A stretch of DNA of 59,785 bases from Planctomycetota bacterium (GCA_023139715.1 JAGLNB010000002.1:1-59785); one strand, 5' to 3'; positions 38,824 through 48,074 are shown, counted from the stretch's first letter. The notes: generated from the sequence alone by a model not told the origin. Made by a program: numbers and translations.

Positions 38824-39885
38824 TTAATTCCTCTCAACTGTTACGCTTCCTGTTCCGCCCCCTGTTCCAGCGGTTTCAGGAGTATATTTTATTCCTGTTG
38901 TTCCAAAATTGACTGGCGTTATGTCGTTACTTGCAGGTTCTGAATTGTAAGTTCCAAACCCTATATGTACTTCTTGACCATCGAATGCTTCATTTGCTGC
39001 TTGGTCTGCTGTACTCCACGCTTCGGTCCAATCTGTACCATTTCTATCATTGTCACCAGTTGTTTTAACATAACAGTCATCTTCCCAGTATTTCTCTTCG
39101 ATTGTGGCTGCTGCTAGATTATCACATGGAGCAGAATTTGCTGTCATAGAATAAAGTTTGAAACTGTGATGCATGACGCCACTATCATATTGTTGGGTAT
39201 CACCAACATCTAACAGAACAGTAGTATAAGATGACCCCCAGGCAGTTTTGAATGTGAATTCCGCTGCATCACACGGAGATGGACAATTGTGATCTGTCAT
39301 AGTTATTTCACCCCAACCATCTTTTTCAAGTAGGTTCTTGCATAAACTTCCAACCAACCTTGTTTGTGAATATGTACTATATGTTATAGATAAATATGGA
39401 TCCCACGCAGATTCTTTTGAACGTAGTTCATTTCCATCAAATGAACCATCATATGATTCATCGGTATATTTCATTAAAATACCAACATATGAATGTCCGT
39501 CTCTTAAAGCATCTCTTAGTATCGAAATAATTGATCTATTATTCCATCCAGTACTCCAGTTGTCTTCTAAATTATAATCAGTACTTGTTGGTTGATTACT
39601 CCAAGTGACTCCTGATTCTGTCCAAGTGTCATTATCGATTCTTTGAAAATCTATAGTTCTTGGATCAACTGATCCAGAATCATATACATTCAACGTACAA
39701 GAACTGATAAAATCTATAGGTACGTCAATTATTGCTGAAATATCAAACTCTATTAAGCTACGTCTAATTCCATTTGTTGCGTTTGTCTGAGCCACTGACA
39801 GATATTCAGTAGAACCATAGTTTGTAGTTGGACTGGCTTCTCGTATCTCTGCATCTTTATCTGGATAGATTGTGTTTGAAGCCAT
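38824..39885 (-). CDS. Tail adhesin with disaggregatase-related (CBM96/DNRLRE-like) domain
   Basis: 353 aa. The N-terminal 175 residues have Y-P-D-K-D-A-E-I, N-Y-G-S-T-E-Y-L, R-R-S-L-I-E-F-D-I-S and T-W-T-E-S-G-V-T-W, the layout of the disaggregatase-related repeat, a carbohydrate-binding module first known in Methanosarcina. The rest includes C-Y-V-K-T-T-G-D-N-D-R-N-G-T-D-W, like the start of a beta-helix. It probably binds host surface polysaccharide. Gly-rich end. Confidence 0.75.
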   Translation of the reverse strand: MASNTIYPDKDAEIREASPTTNYGSTEYLSVAQTNATNGIRRSLIEFDISAIIDVPIDFISSCTLNVYDSGSVDPRTIDFQRIDNDTWTESGVTWSNQPTSTDYNLEDNWSTGWNNRSIISILRDALRDGHSYVGILMKYTDESYDGSFDGNELRSKESAWDPYLSITYSTYSQTRLVGSLCKNLLEKDGWGEITMTDHNCPSPCDAAEFTFKTAWGSSYTTVLLDVGDTQQYDSGVMHHSFKLYSMTANSAPCDNLAAATIEEKYWEDDCYVKTTGDNDRNGTDWTEAWSTADQAANEAFDGQEVHIGFGTYNSEPASNDITPVNFGTTGIKYTPETAGTGGGTGSVTVERN

Positions 39886-40692
39886 CTATACCGCCTGAAA
39901 CACAATACTACTCCCTGTTGAAACTTTCAAAGTTAAATTCTGACTTGCTGTGGCTTGTATCGTGTCTGCTCCTGTAATATCATTATCTCCCATCTGTAGA
40001 TTGCCTGTCATTGCTCTAGTACCTGCGACAAGTAAATATTGAGTGTGATCATCGTCTGCTAATCCGGTAAGCGCCCCATGATCTGATGCACCTATATTAT
40101 CATCTACATACTTCTTAGTAGCAGCTTCTTGATTGGCTGTTGGATCCAATACACCTTCAATTTTTAGACCATTCATATTTATCTTAGTAAATAATTTCAA
40201 ACCATCTGCTGTACTAAGGTGCATCTTTTCAGCACCCAAAATCGCCCAAGTATGCATATAATCCTGATCGCTTAAAAGAGTATAATCCAAACCCGAATAT
40301 AATTGTCTCTGAATATAGTTCTGAACACCCGTTGTAAATCCAATAGAACCACTTAATGTAGTTCCGTCACTCATGCGAAGAATACCAGAATCAAGATATA
40401 CGTTATTTGCCCCCATATTCAAGGTTCCAGTCATTTCTCTAGTGCCATTAACCAACACATATTGTGTGTGGTCATCATCAGCAAGACCCGTTAAGGCACC
40501 ATGATCAGTAACACCACCAGTACCAGCAAGCTCAACCCACGCAGCGCCTGTGTATACCATAGTTTTATTCGTATCTGTTTCGTAGATGTGTCGGCCTTCA
40601 TGCGCTGTTGGGCGGCCTGTAGACAGACAGATACTTATCCCGAAACTATCTAAATCGTCAAAATCTTCCCAATCTGTATCGGTAACAACCAT
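39886..40692 (-). CDS. Tail fibre with D-H-G-A-L-T-G-L repeats
   Basis: 268 aa. Two copies of H-G-A-L-T-G-L-A-D-D-D-H-T-Q-Y (near 57 and 206) followed by G-T-R-x-M-T-G-x-L-x-M-G are typical phage fibre units. The N-terminus (G-R-P-T-A-H-E-G-R) is also usual. It probably trimerises and sits on the baseplate beside the adhesin. Confidence 0.8.
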   Translation of the reverse strand: MVVTDTDWEDFDDLDSFGISICLSTGRPTAHEGRHIYETDTNKTMVYTGAAWVELAGTGGVTDHGALTGLADDDHTQYVLVNGTREMTGTLNMGANNVYLDSGILRMSDGTTLSGSIGFTTGVQNYIQRQLYSGLDYTLLSDQDYMHTWAILGAEKMHLSTADGLKLFTKINMNGLKIEGVLDPTANQEAATKKYVDDNIGASDHGALTGLADDDHTQYLLVAGTRAMTGNLQMGDNDITGADTIQATASQNLTLKVSTGSSIVFQAV

Positions 40693-40702
40693 TTATATCA
40701 AC

Positions 40703-42901
40703 TCACTTCGATTCCATATAAAACATGGTCATGCATAATCCAGTAATCCTACACTCCCCATTATTTGAGCCAGTGGGGACTATTCTTATCTTTTTTAAGT
40801 CTGTAGTCGCAGAGATGTATGATACCATTGGAATATCATACTCACTTGAAGTTCCAAGAGTATGACCTATTGCAGTCTCTATATCTGATGTTTTGTCAAC
40901 GAATCCCGCCCCATCATCTACCCATATTGCAATATCTGTTAAAGAATCTGCCTGTTTAGTAATGGTAAAATCTACACCGTGGGTGTGTGCTGCCTCAGAT
41001 TCACCAGATTGTATTGCAGATAATTGTTGATTAGCTATTAATTTGTTCGTACCATTTTGAGTTTGCACCCCAACATATCCAATTGCAGAACCACCAGCAG
41101 CATTGAGTGTGGGTGCAACAACCTGAATGCCGTGTGTATGTGATGAACCGCCAGAGGTGGTGCCAGAGAATGCCCGATAATCATCTATAATATATGTTAA
41201 TTTAATTCGGTTAATGAATATCACTTCTGAAGGAAGTTCAAACCACATCTCATAAGGTGTGGTATTATCACAGATGTCTGGGAAGTTTACTACAATAAGG
41301 TTAGTGGCACCAAGTCCGTTAAGGTTAGACAAATCAGAATCCCGCTCGATCCGTGCAAGTGCCTGAGATATATCTTCCTCTGGTGTGTAGAATTCCATCC
41401 TGATGACTTTATCCTCTAAGTTCCGCATAATCTTTTTTACTCGGAGCGTGGAGTCTACACCTTGCTTTCGATCAATTATACGAATCCAGTCACCTAATCC
41501 ATCCCCCGTAACGTACTTTAGGAAATCTACATCAAGCGTTTTAACAGATGCCACTGGTGCCGCAAAATCTAAGATGGCTTTCGCTGTGGCAATTGCTATG
41601 TCTGTACTTACAATCCCCGTATCGACATATGGCTTGCCTTCCATGACACCAACATCTCCCTGGCTGGTTGTAGCTATCGCATGGGTACAGTCTGCGTTTG
41701 TACCGTCGAAGCCCTGGCTGCGATCATTATCTGGTTCATTGATGTCAATCCAGGGTACACACACCTGTATTTGGTTAATACCGTCACCAGCGCCGAATAC
41801 TCTTTGACGATTAACGACTTTCATGGTAACTTTAGTTTCTGCTGCAATTTCTGTTTCGACTCCGGCGGAGTATGTAGAGCTTGGTGATCCTACTGAACCA
41901 CAACCACGTTCACCAACATCTAAACTTAAACTAGATGTTTGAGAGTAAATCCTGAACATAGCATCGTGACTACTATAGACTGTCCATGAGCTCCCGCTGT
42001 TCGTACTAAATACCCAAGTACCACCGGCATATGCTGGTGATGTACTGTCCAGTCCCATTCTATATGAACTGCTGCCACTCGTCGGTGCTTTAACTTGCAA
42101 ATGATATTTTACACTAGATGATAACGAATATGGAGTTAATGATACTTCTTTCCATGAATATGATGTATTATTGAATGCGGTTATAACTCCACTGGTCAAC
42201 TCTGCGCCAGTCGGTTTGCCTGCCCCGTCGTCTGCTCTAATTGATATTGAAATATCGTTATATGTTCCAGACACATATTTAATATATACTCCTATTTTAT
42301 TAATATCAAAACCAGATGAGGGTGTAAATGATTGTGTCCACCAATCTGTACCACCAAATAATGAACTTGTATTATAATTTGTATCAGGATATTCAATTTC
42401 TAAATTTGATCCATATTCAACCCAAAAATCCTTGTCGTTCTGAGCGCAGATAGTAGCAATTGCCCTAAGTAGATTCTCATGTGAAAACCTAGCAGTCCCA
42501 GACAAAGTATCCGAATAATCAATGGTACCAACAACGACCTTGGTTGAATACCCCACCAACGCATTAATGATGGTGCTGCCAGTCTGGTTAATCCACTGGG
42601 CGTCCCTGGGTGTCCTTTCATCGAGCAATAGAACTTTGTAGTCCCTGCCTTTCAAGATTAAATCTACTCCGTCTGGTTCGACCCATTCCAAGAATCCACC
42701 GAATATCTGTGTTCCGTCCTTGTCGTTGATGAGTACTTCATGTGATGCAAGTAAATGACCGCCGTGCCCAATGGCTGACCGGACCGACGCAGATGGTCCA
42801 TTCAACCGACAGGAGAACATATCAAATACGTTGTTCTCACTTTCGACTTTCAAATCTGTGACTATATACTCGGTGCCATTGAAAGAGAACGTTTCTGGCA
42901 T
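40703..42901 (-). CDS. Baseplate/tail hub protein with inserted beta-sandwich domain
   Basis: 732 aa. The N-terminal 150 residues (I-F-G-G-F-L-E-W, L-L-L-D-E-R-T) and the part after 390 resemble siphovirus hub or tail-associated proteins. An inserted segment near 185-330 (Q-S-F-T-P-S-S-G, I-G-V-Y-I-K-Y, Y-H-L-Q-V-K-A) looks like a beta-sandwich/carbohydrate-binding module. The C-terminus is a beta-rich fibre part with T-H-G repeats. It should mediate attachment. Confidence 0.75.
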   Translation of the reverse strand: MPETFSFNGTEYIVTDLKVESENNVFDMFSCRLNGPSASVRSAIGHGGHLLASHEVLINDKDGTQIFGGFLEWVEPDGVDLILKGRDYKVLLLDERTPRDAQWINQTGSTIINALVGYSTKVVVGTIDYSDTLSGTARFSHENLLRAIATICAQNDKDFWVEYGSNLEIEYPDTNYNTSSLFGGTDWWTQSFTPSSGFDINKIGVYIKYVSGTYNDISISIRADDGAGKPTGAELTSGVITAFNNTSYSWKEVSLTPYSLSSSVKYHLQVKAPTSGSSSYRMGLDSTSPAYAGGTWVFSTNSGSSWTVYSSHDAMFRIYSQTSSLSLDVGERGCGSVGSPSSTYSAGVETEIAAETKVTMKVVNRQRVFGAGDGINQIQVCVPWIDINEPDNDRSQGFDGTNADCTHAIATTSQGDVGVMEGKPYVDTGIVSTDIAIATAKAILDFAAPVASVKTLDVDFLKYVTGDGLGDWIRIIDRKQGVDSTLRVKKIMRNLEDKVIRMEFYTPEEDISQALARIERDSDLSNLNGLGATNLIVVNFPDICDNTTPYEMWFELPSEVIFINRIKLTYIIDDYRAFSGTTSGGSSHTHGIQVVAPTLNAAGGSAIGYVGVQTQNGTNKLIANQQLSAIQSGESEAAHTHGVDFTITKQADSLTDIAIWVDDGAGFVDKTSDIETAIGHTLGTSSEYDIPMVSYISATTDLKKIRIVPTGSNNGECRITGLCMTMFYMESK

Positions 42902-42903
42902 TT

Positions 42904-43677
42904 CTAATTACCCCGATAAGATATTATTCCGGTCTGCTGAAAATGCATCATGACTTCGATGATACTACCCTTTTTACCTGCGCCAATGTACTTTACATCT
43001 AAATGGTGAACTAAGTATTGGTGATCTGCGTCTGTGGTCCCCATCTCTAAGACCAGTGGTGCTAAATCATCCTGGGTATATGTGCCGTCGAATCCGGAGT
43101 AATCCATTTTCAGGTTGAGTAATATCAGCAGTTCGGTTAGGTCTGCCACAGACGTTAAGTATCCAAGGATTACTAAGTCATCCGGCTGCCTACCCATCGA
43201 AATATTAATACCACCTTCATAAAGCGCAAACCGTTTGTATTTACCCCGTGGTACTATCTTAATATCCTTTCTAACTGGGTTTCGTTGTGCTGGAAAAGTG
43301 AACAGTGTACTCCCAGTAACAACCTCATAATAATCATCTACTGACACCCCATCTGTGGACATCGTGGCTGCTGACCCGTCCATATCTTCCACAGTTAATG
43401 TGTTTGTTGCTGTGTCAGTAACCTTGTAGGCATTGCCGTGTGCTGTTCCAGACAATATCTTGACAAAACCTCCGTTGAACTGGTCTGTTGTGAAACTGCC
43501 TGTATCAGTCAATATAGTTTCTGCAATGCCTGTGACTTTACCGCCGAACCGTTCTGTGGTGGTTTTTGTGGACAGTGTTAATGCTGTGACTGACCACGGC
43601 GCATACAGTGCCTTTCCTGCTGCTTCGTTTGCGACCGCATCAAGACCATTAGGATATCCCAGGCGCCAGTTGCTTAT
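42904..43677 (-). CDS. Distal-tail-like protein, start probably ATA
   Basis: About 257 aa. The frame stays coding-like upstream of the first TTG (43512): W-R-L-G-Y-P-N-G-L-D-A-V-A-N and onwards. No ATG, GTG or TTG occurs before the in-frame stop; ggagatgg lies 8 bp before ATA 43677. The C-terminal part (H-Q-Y-L-V-H-H-L-D-V-K-Y) is beta-rich, like tail-tip proteins. A short ORF, MNKLEMVA, starts at the same site one frame off, so a frameshift or missing base is possible. Confidence 0.6.
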   Translation of the reverse strand: MSNWRLGYPNGLDAVANEAAGKALYAPWSVTALTLSTKTTTERFGGKVTGIAETILTDTGSFTTDQFNGGFVKILSGTAHGNAYKVTDTATNTLTVEDMDGSAATMSTDGVSVDDYYEVVTGSTLFTFPAQRNPVRKDIKIVPRGKYKRFALYEGGINISMGRQPDDLVILGYLTSVADLTELLILLNLKMDYSGFDGTYTQDDLAPLVLEMGTTDADHQYLVHHLDVKYIGAGKKGSIIEVMMHFQQTGIISYRGN

Positions 43678-43699
43678 GCTACCATCTCCAGTTTATTCA

Positions 43700-44815
43700 T
43701 TAAAATGCACCCCAAGACGCACGTTGAGCTTGACGTCTGCTTGTAAGTTCTATAAAGTCATCGATATCTAACCCATTGGTCAAAATAAATTGTGCACCAT
43801 CGTAATTATTATTAATAGTAGTATCTCCGCCACCAAAACTGCTTGCCGATTCAGTGCCTTTCATTCCAACAGACTCCCCCGCTTCAAGCCAGTGTGGACC
43901 TGTGTATGACGCAAAGCCACCAACTGCGTGCCGAGTCGCACCAGCCGAGGACATAGCAGAACCCCATGCGCTAGCATATCTTTTAATTGAACCAACAACA
44001 TCAGTCAGTTCATCTTTAAGATATCCTAAATTTCGTTTAATTCTTGTAATGTCTTCATCGAATGCGGTCCAGCCCGTTCCGAATACTAATGCTGAAACCG
44101 CTGCACCAAGCGCATGTACTGCAGATGCAACGATCTGATATATGTTTGCAAGAATACTACCATTCACAACCCATTGCTCGATCCTTTCATCCAGTTTTTC
44201 ACCAATCGCGAACAAACCAGTGAATTCAGCTATTGTGGCAGTAATCCACCCAATCAACATACCCAAAGATGCAGCAGCAAGCACCGGCAATGCAATGAAT
44301 CTGCCGAACCACATAACCACTGGAACCAATGCATTCCATACACCGACAAGTAATGCTTTCAATGCGCCAAATTTTCCGAGAATCCCGGCAAGACCAAGAC
44401 CACCAAGCAACATTCCACCAATCACAGTAAGCCACGTGATTAATGCTTGTGCTTCTGGGTTTAGTTCTTTAAACCAGTGATATAAATCACCAAATTTCTC
44501 CGCCACCCACTCCATCGCAGGACCAAGTGTCTCATCCATAATCAAAGCGATTAATTCCAAATACATGTGGATAATCTCAAGCTGCGTGCCAACCCTTGGC
44601 ATAGTCATAAGAAGCGCAGCGAAACCACCAACTCCTATCATCCCAAGAAACTTTGATAACATCTTAGTTTGATTAGACATCCTAAACATTTCAGTAGTGG
44701 TACTCTTGACATGTTCGGTGACTGTCCGTAACTCGGTCTTAACCTTCGCTAGACTTGAAAACAAATTCATATCTTTGAACAGCCCGACGATTTCCATACT
44801 TCCTACTTCAACCAT
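43700..44815 (-). CDS. Tail tape measure protein (short)
   Basis: 371 aa. Helical N-terminus, then hydrophobic segments (G-F-A-A-L-L-M-T-M, G-G-M-L-L-G-G-L-G-L-A-G-I) as in tape measures, which fix tail length. A short protein implies a short tail (order of 50-60 nm by the usual rule). Position after the G/G-T chaperones is diagnostic. ATG 44815 lies inside the end of the T frame. Confidence 0.75.
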   Translation of the reverse strand: MVEVGSMEIVGLFKDMNLFSSLAKVKTELRTVTEHVKSTTTEMFRMSNQTKMLSKFLGMIGVGGFAALLMTMPRVGTQLEIIHMYLELIALIMDETLGPAMEWVAEKFGDLYHWFKELNPEAQALITWLTVIGGMLLGGLGLAGILGKFGALKALLVGVWNALVPVVMWFGRFIALPVLAAASLGMLIGWITATIAEFTGLFAIGEKLDERIEQWVVNGSILANIYQIVASAVHALGAAVSALVFGTGWTAFDEDITRIKRNLGYLKDELTDVVGSIKRYASAWGSAMSSAGATRHAVGGFASYTGPHWLEAGESVGMKGTESASSFGGGDTTINNNYDGAQFILTNGLDIDDFIELTSRRQAQRASWGAF

Positions 44816-44996
44816 GATTCTGCTGACTCCTTTCTTTTGCCTTGATGGTATTTATCACAATTTCTAACGCTTCGATATTCCGGTTGTCTTCGGCCTCAAT
44901 CTCTGATGGTAATTTCTTTTGTTGGTAGGCCAATCCTGCCACCCTAACCAAATGTATCACACTTGGATGAGTGAACTCAGTTAGGACCGCTTCGAT
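44808..44996 (-). CDS. T extension of tail chaperone (-1 frame)
   Basis: Frame -1 after the slippery site reads I-E-A-V-L-T-E-F-T-H-P-S-V and ends with a charged helix. It has no start of its own and would be made only as a G-T fusion of about 193 aa. It ends inside the tape measure start. This is the expected layout of the tail assembly chaperone pair of siphoviruses. Confidence 0.75.
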   Translation of the reverse strand: MEAVLTEFTHPSVIHLVRVAGLAYQQKKLPSEIEAEDNRNIEALEIVINTIKAKERSQQNHG

Positions 44997-45388
44997 AAAA
45001 AACCTTTTTCCTCCTTGGTAATATATGACTTTGCCATGACTTCCCTAGATATATCATCCCGCAGGTCAGGGTGCATAGATGATATGGCTTCCAACTTCTC
45101 AGCGTCGGATAGTTCCAGCCAGGTCTTGCCATTAAACGTAGTATTGATATCCAACAGACCAATTTTGATGATCTCTTCAGCCAATCCGGATGTGTCAATC
45201 TCTACATCTTGTCCGACCATACTCACAAATCCCTCTTTCATAGAATCAGCTTCTTTGTTGGTCATAACTTTGAGTTTTAGATTCAGGGTAGCTCCCTGGA
45301 ACTCTATTGATTTTAGAACTTCGCCTCTTGGTACAAAGAGTATAGACTCTGGTACCATTTTTGTGTTTTCTTTTTTGTCACTTGACAT
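44981..45388 (-). CDS. Tail assembly chaperone G
   Basis: 135 aa. Sits between tube protein and tape measure, where chaperones that coat the tape measure lie. Beta strands at the N-terminus, then helices; the sequence ends E-E-K-G-F-L-S-K-R-S just after the slippery site. Good ribosome site (agaggt), identical to that before the 47284 gene (accaagaggtaaaac). Confidence 0.75.
   Translation of the reverse strand: MSSDKKENTKMVPESILFVPRGEVLKSIEFQGATLNLKLKVMTNKEADSMKEGFVSMVGQDVEIDTSGLAEEIIKIGLLDINTTFNGKTWLELSDAEKLEAISSMHPDLRDDISREVMAKSYITKEEKGFLSKRS
44996..45002 (-). promoter_or_regulatory. Slippery heptamer T-TTT-TTA for -1 frameshift
   Basis: Zero-frame codons GGT TTT TTA near the end of G contain the X-XXY-YYZ heptamer T TTT TTA. 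Slipping back by one joins G to the T extension. Position, direction and the overlap with the next gene match the classical tail chaperone frameshift. Confidence 0.75.
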
Positions 45389-45478
45389 GATGTTTTACCT
45401 CTTGGTATTTATTTGCGCCGTGAATGGGGGGTATTTGTGCTTTAATTGCCTCTTGGCACATAGCACTATGATTTTAAG

Positions 45479-45570
45479 CCCACCCATAAAAAATGATTGC
45501 TGATGTCATATCTCAAGGGTGGGTACTTTAATATATGATTATAACATATTAATAGTTGCTGATGTCATAT
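45479..45570 (+). repeat. Inverted and direct repeats before the HNH gene
   Basis: cccaccc (45479-45485) pairs with gggtggg (45517-45523). The 15-mer ttgctgatgtcatat occurs at 45497-45511 and 45556-45570, the second running into the HNH start codon. They may be regulatory, or scars of insertion of the HNH gene. Confidence 0.5.
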
Positions 45571-45961
45571 GACTGAAATTCCAAAGTGCCATAAATGTGG
45601 ATGTACGGATAAGAAACTAATCCACCACCATAGAAGTTACGAACCCGAAGTTGTTGTGTTGATGTGTGTGTCTTGTCATAAATTATTACATAATAAATTA
45701 CGACGAACAAATCAATGCAATATGGCTCCCAGTGAATTATCTAAAAAATCTATACAATCAGAAAGCAATCGCTTAAACAATCTCAAACGAATTAAAAAAT
45801 ATGAAATATTACATAATAAATTTGAATTTACATTTGATACTATATTGATACCATATATTCGGCTTAGAGAGGGGGTTCGTGTTTGGGATAATGGAACTAC
45901 GATTACGTTCTATTCTAATTTTATGAGTAGTATGAAATTAACGTATATCAAAATAAAATAA
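45569..45961 (+). CDS. HNH endonuclease on the opposite strand inside the tail operon
   Basis: 130 aa. C-H-K-C-G-C, I-H-H-H-R-S-Y and M-C-V-S-C-H-K-L-L-H form a compact HNH zinc nuclease. The C-terminus is basic then beta-rich and may read DNA. It is the only plus-strand gene in the structural block, so it is probably a mobile homing-type gene. No intron boundaries are evident. Confidence 0.8.
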   Translation: MTEIPKCHKCGCTDKKLIHHHRSYEPEVVVLMCVSCHKLLHNKLRRTNQCNMAPSELSKKSIQSESNRLNNLKRIKKYEILHNKFEFTFDTILIPYIRLREGVRVWDNGTTITFYSNFMSSMKLTYIKIK

Positions 45962-45989
45962 GAAAATGGTTTTAAAACCACATTCTTTT
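45961..45989 (+). terminator. Palindromic terminator after the HNH gene
   Basis: Perfect palindrome tggttttaaaacca (45967-45980) followed by cattctttt. Works in plus direction and protects the tail operon from reading through the reversed gene; on the minus strand a shorter T-run lies at the other side. Confidence 0.55.
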
Positions 45990-46004
45990 ATATAATTTAT
46001 TTGA

Positions 46005-47000
46005 TTATGCACACGCCACATCATAATCTATTGAAGTTTCAGCCAGTTCCACAATATCCACACTTGTAACCTTAAGTGCAATGTCCTGTATGACTAATCC
46101 TTGTGTGATATCTATAGGTTCACTTGCCTTTTCAACTTTGACACCGTTCAACGTCAATGTTATTGAGTGAGTACCGTTTGTTGTTTTTATAAAGCAGTTT
46201 GAAACTGTGGCTCCTGCCTTGAACAAATCCCATATTGCTGCATTACTCATCTTTACGGTTATGCCTGCATCCCATAGTTTAACCTGTGGTGCCGGTTGTG
46301 CGATGAGTTCACCGACTGCAGTATCCATCGACTCATCAACTTGAAGTTGATTGTCGAATCCAAGTCTAGCCTGAGTGATATATGGACTGATATCCACATT
46401 ATTTATTTTAAGAGTCACATCAGAACTCTTATACGGCCTGATATTTGCGGATGTGTATTTCTTCAGTCCAGATGCCGCTGCCTGATACGCCTTGTATGAT
46501 GTAATCTTGACAGCGTTCTGTGCCACGAAATCGGCATTATAGCGCATCCAGTCGCCCTTTGTAAATACGAAATCACCTTTGTTACACATAACACCAGTAT
46601 ATTCTTTTCCGAAGTCTGTTGTATTGTGCAGGTGCCCGGCCTGGAAACTCATTGATTGCATGACATCAGCCTGTGCAAATGTGTGAGTGTATGGATCTGA
46701 TGCGCCAGTCATAGTATCAGTCATTCCCATACACAACATCGGGAATCGCATGTGCTGGACCAACATCTCCATAGTCCCGCCGAACTTTGGAACCATAGGG
46801 TAGTATTCACCGACAGTGTTTACATCTACGCCGTCCATCGGGTTAAGTGGTTCGAGTGTTTGTGAGTCTGAATCGGTGAATTTTTGTACCAATCCTGGCC
46901 ATGCATATGTCACAGCTGTATTCTTCGTCCCGTAGGCTACATTTTCAACTGCATAGTTGAAGACTGACCTGCGACCCAAAAAGTATTCGGTTGATACCAT
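46005..47000 (-). CDS. Major tail (tube) protein
   Basis: 331 aa. Beta-rich with W-P-G-L-V-Q-K-F-T, F-G-G-T-M-E-M-L-V-Q-H and a C-terminal Ig-like part (S-I-T-L-T-L-N-G-V-K-V). Size, position before the chaperones and strong ribosome site fit the abundant tube subunit. Confidence 0.75.
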   Translation of the reverse strand: MVSTEYFLGRRSVFNYAVENVAYGTKNTAVTYAWPGLVQKFTDSDSQTLEPLNPMDGVDVNTVGEYYPMVPKFGGTMEMLVQHMRFPMLCMGMTDTMTGASDPYTHTFAQADVMQSMSFQAGHLHNTTDFGKEYTGVMCNKGDFVFTKGDWMRYNADFVAQNAVKITSYKAYQAAASGLKKYTSANIRPYKSSDVTLKINNVDISPYITQARLGFDNQLQVDESMDTAVGELIAQPAPQVKLWDAGITVKMSNAAIWDLFKAGATVSNCFIKTTNGTHSITLTLNGVKVEKASEPIDITQGLVIQDIALKVTSVDIVELAETSIDYDVACA

Positions 47001-47284
47001 CAGACACCACCCATACTCACTTTATCAAGTTTGTGGTCTCCACACCAATCATCTGGGAATACGGCGGGATATCCTTGCATTGTTGGTGCATGTCGTCTGC
47101 ATCGAGTATTCACATGCCACATGCATGTTTCACATCGCATGCCTTCGCTTCTGTGCTTCCAAGGATCTGCTATTTTTTTTCTTGCTGCTGTTTGGGCTGT
47201 TATTACTGGTTGCGTTGCCTCTATTTTATATGTGCATGTTTCACAATCAGGTACATCTGTAGCACGTTCTGTGTTTGCTTCCAT
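47000..47284 (-). CDS. Cys-rich phage protein (DDWCGDH motif)
   Basis: 94 aa. C-E-T-C, then C-E-T-C-M-W-H, C-R-R-H-A-P and D-D-W-C-G-D-H: a zinc ribbon common among phage mini-proteins (C..C.f..g.Crr.P......W..CGeh). Located in the tail gene row. Role unknown. Confidence 0.7.
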   Translation of the reverse strand: MEANTERATDVPDCETCTYKIEATQPVITAQTAARKKIADPWKHRSEGMRCETCMWHVNTRCRRHAPTMQGYPAVFPDDWCGDHKLDKVSMGGV

Positions 47285-47330
47285 GTTGTTTTACCTCTTG
47301 GTTTATTTTTTATATTATCAGCCGCTTGGC

Positions 47331-48074
47331 CTAATCATTAATATTTATGCCTGTGAACTTAATTTGTAACTCACATCTCTTAATTCTTCCGCCTATCTCG
47401 TCCATTATGCTGGACTTCCTCACATTGATATAATCGAATAAGGTAGGAACTGTTGCAGTCCTCCAGTTATCACGAAGATAAATGTGGCATTCGTCGCAAA
47501 TGTACTCGCAGAGCGTATCACCCTCCAGCTTCCTTACATAATCCACATAGAAGTCCGTTGTATCGTCTGGGTTATCCCCTCCTGGACTCCAGTCAATCGA
47601 ATCATATCGGCCGTCTGAATCGTTGTCTATGAGTAAGTAGTCGGTGGTTTCAACAAAAGTATGTGCTGCGCTTGATAGGGTGCCTGTAACCTCAGTAATC
47701 CCAGTAATCGGCGTTTCATCAAGAGCATATTCGTCTGTGCCGGATGCAAAAGTATGAGATTCATTCGTGACAGTATTCACAGCAATAAGTGGCTTTGTCT
47801 TGATGGTATATGTATTGATAAGAAGTGTGACAGAATCCTCTGTTTCAGTACCACCCATCCCGATATCTCCTAGTGATGATGTGTCCATCCTAGTGACTGA
47901 TATTCGTGGGAAGTTGTTTTCATTGTCCACCATTGCAGATAATAATGGCCGATCAGGATAAATCCAGTTGGCTGATAATCCAGCCGCCGCCCTGGCAGTA
48001 GCATTAGGATCTGTGATGTTTGCCCGAAGTAGTCCTGTGATGAACTCCTGCGGTGATACTCTACTATCAGTCAT
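47331..48074 (-). CDS. Tail terminator / joining protein candidate
   Basis: 247 aa. Located between tail completion and tube protein genes. Beta-rich N-terminal part (F-P-R-I-S-V-T-R), a middle insertion (L-I-D-N-D-S-D-G-R), and helical end with C-E-Y-I-C-D-E-C. Terminators cap the tail tube; the call rests mostly on order. Confidence 0.55.
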   Translation of the reverse strand: MTDSRVSPQEFITGLLRANITDPNATARAAAGLSANWIYPDRPLLSAMVDNENNFPRISVTRMDTSSLGDIGMGGTETEDSVTLLINTYTIKTKPLIAVNTVTNESHTFASGTDEYALDETPITGITEVTGTLSSAAHTFVETTDYLLIDNDSDGRYDSIDWSPGGDNPDDTTDFYVDYVRKLEGDTLCEYICDECHIYLRDNWRTATVPTLFDYINVRKSSIMDEIGGRIKRCELQIKFTGININD

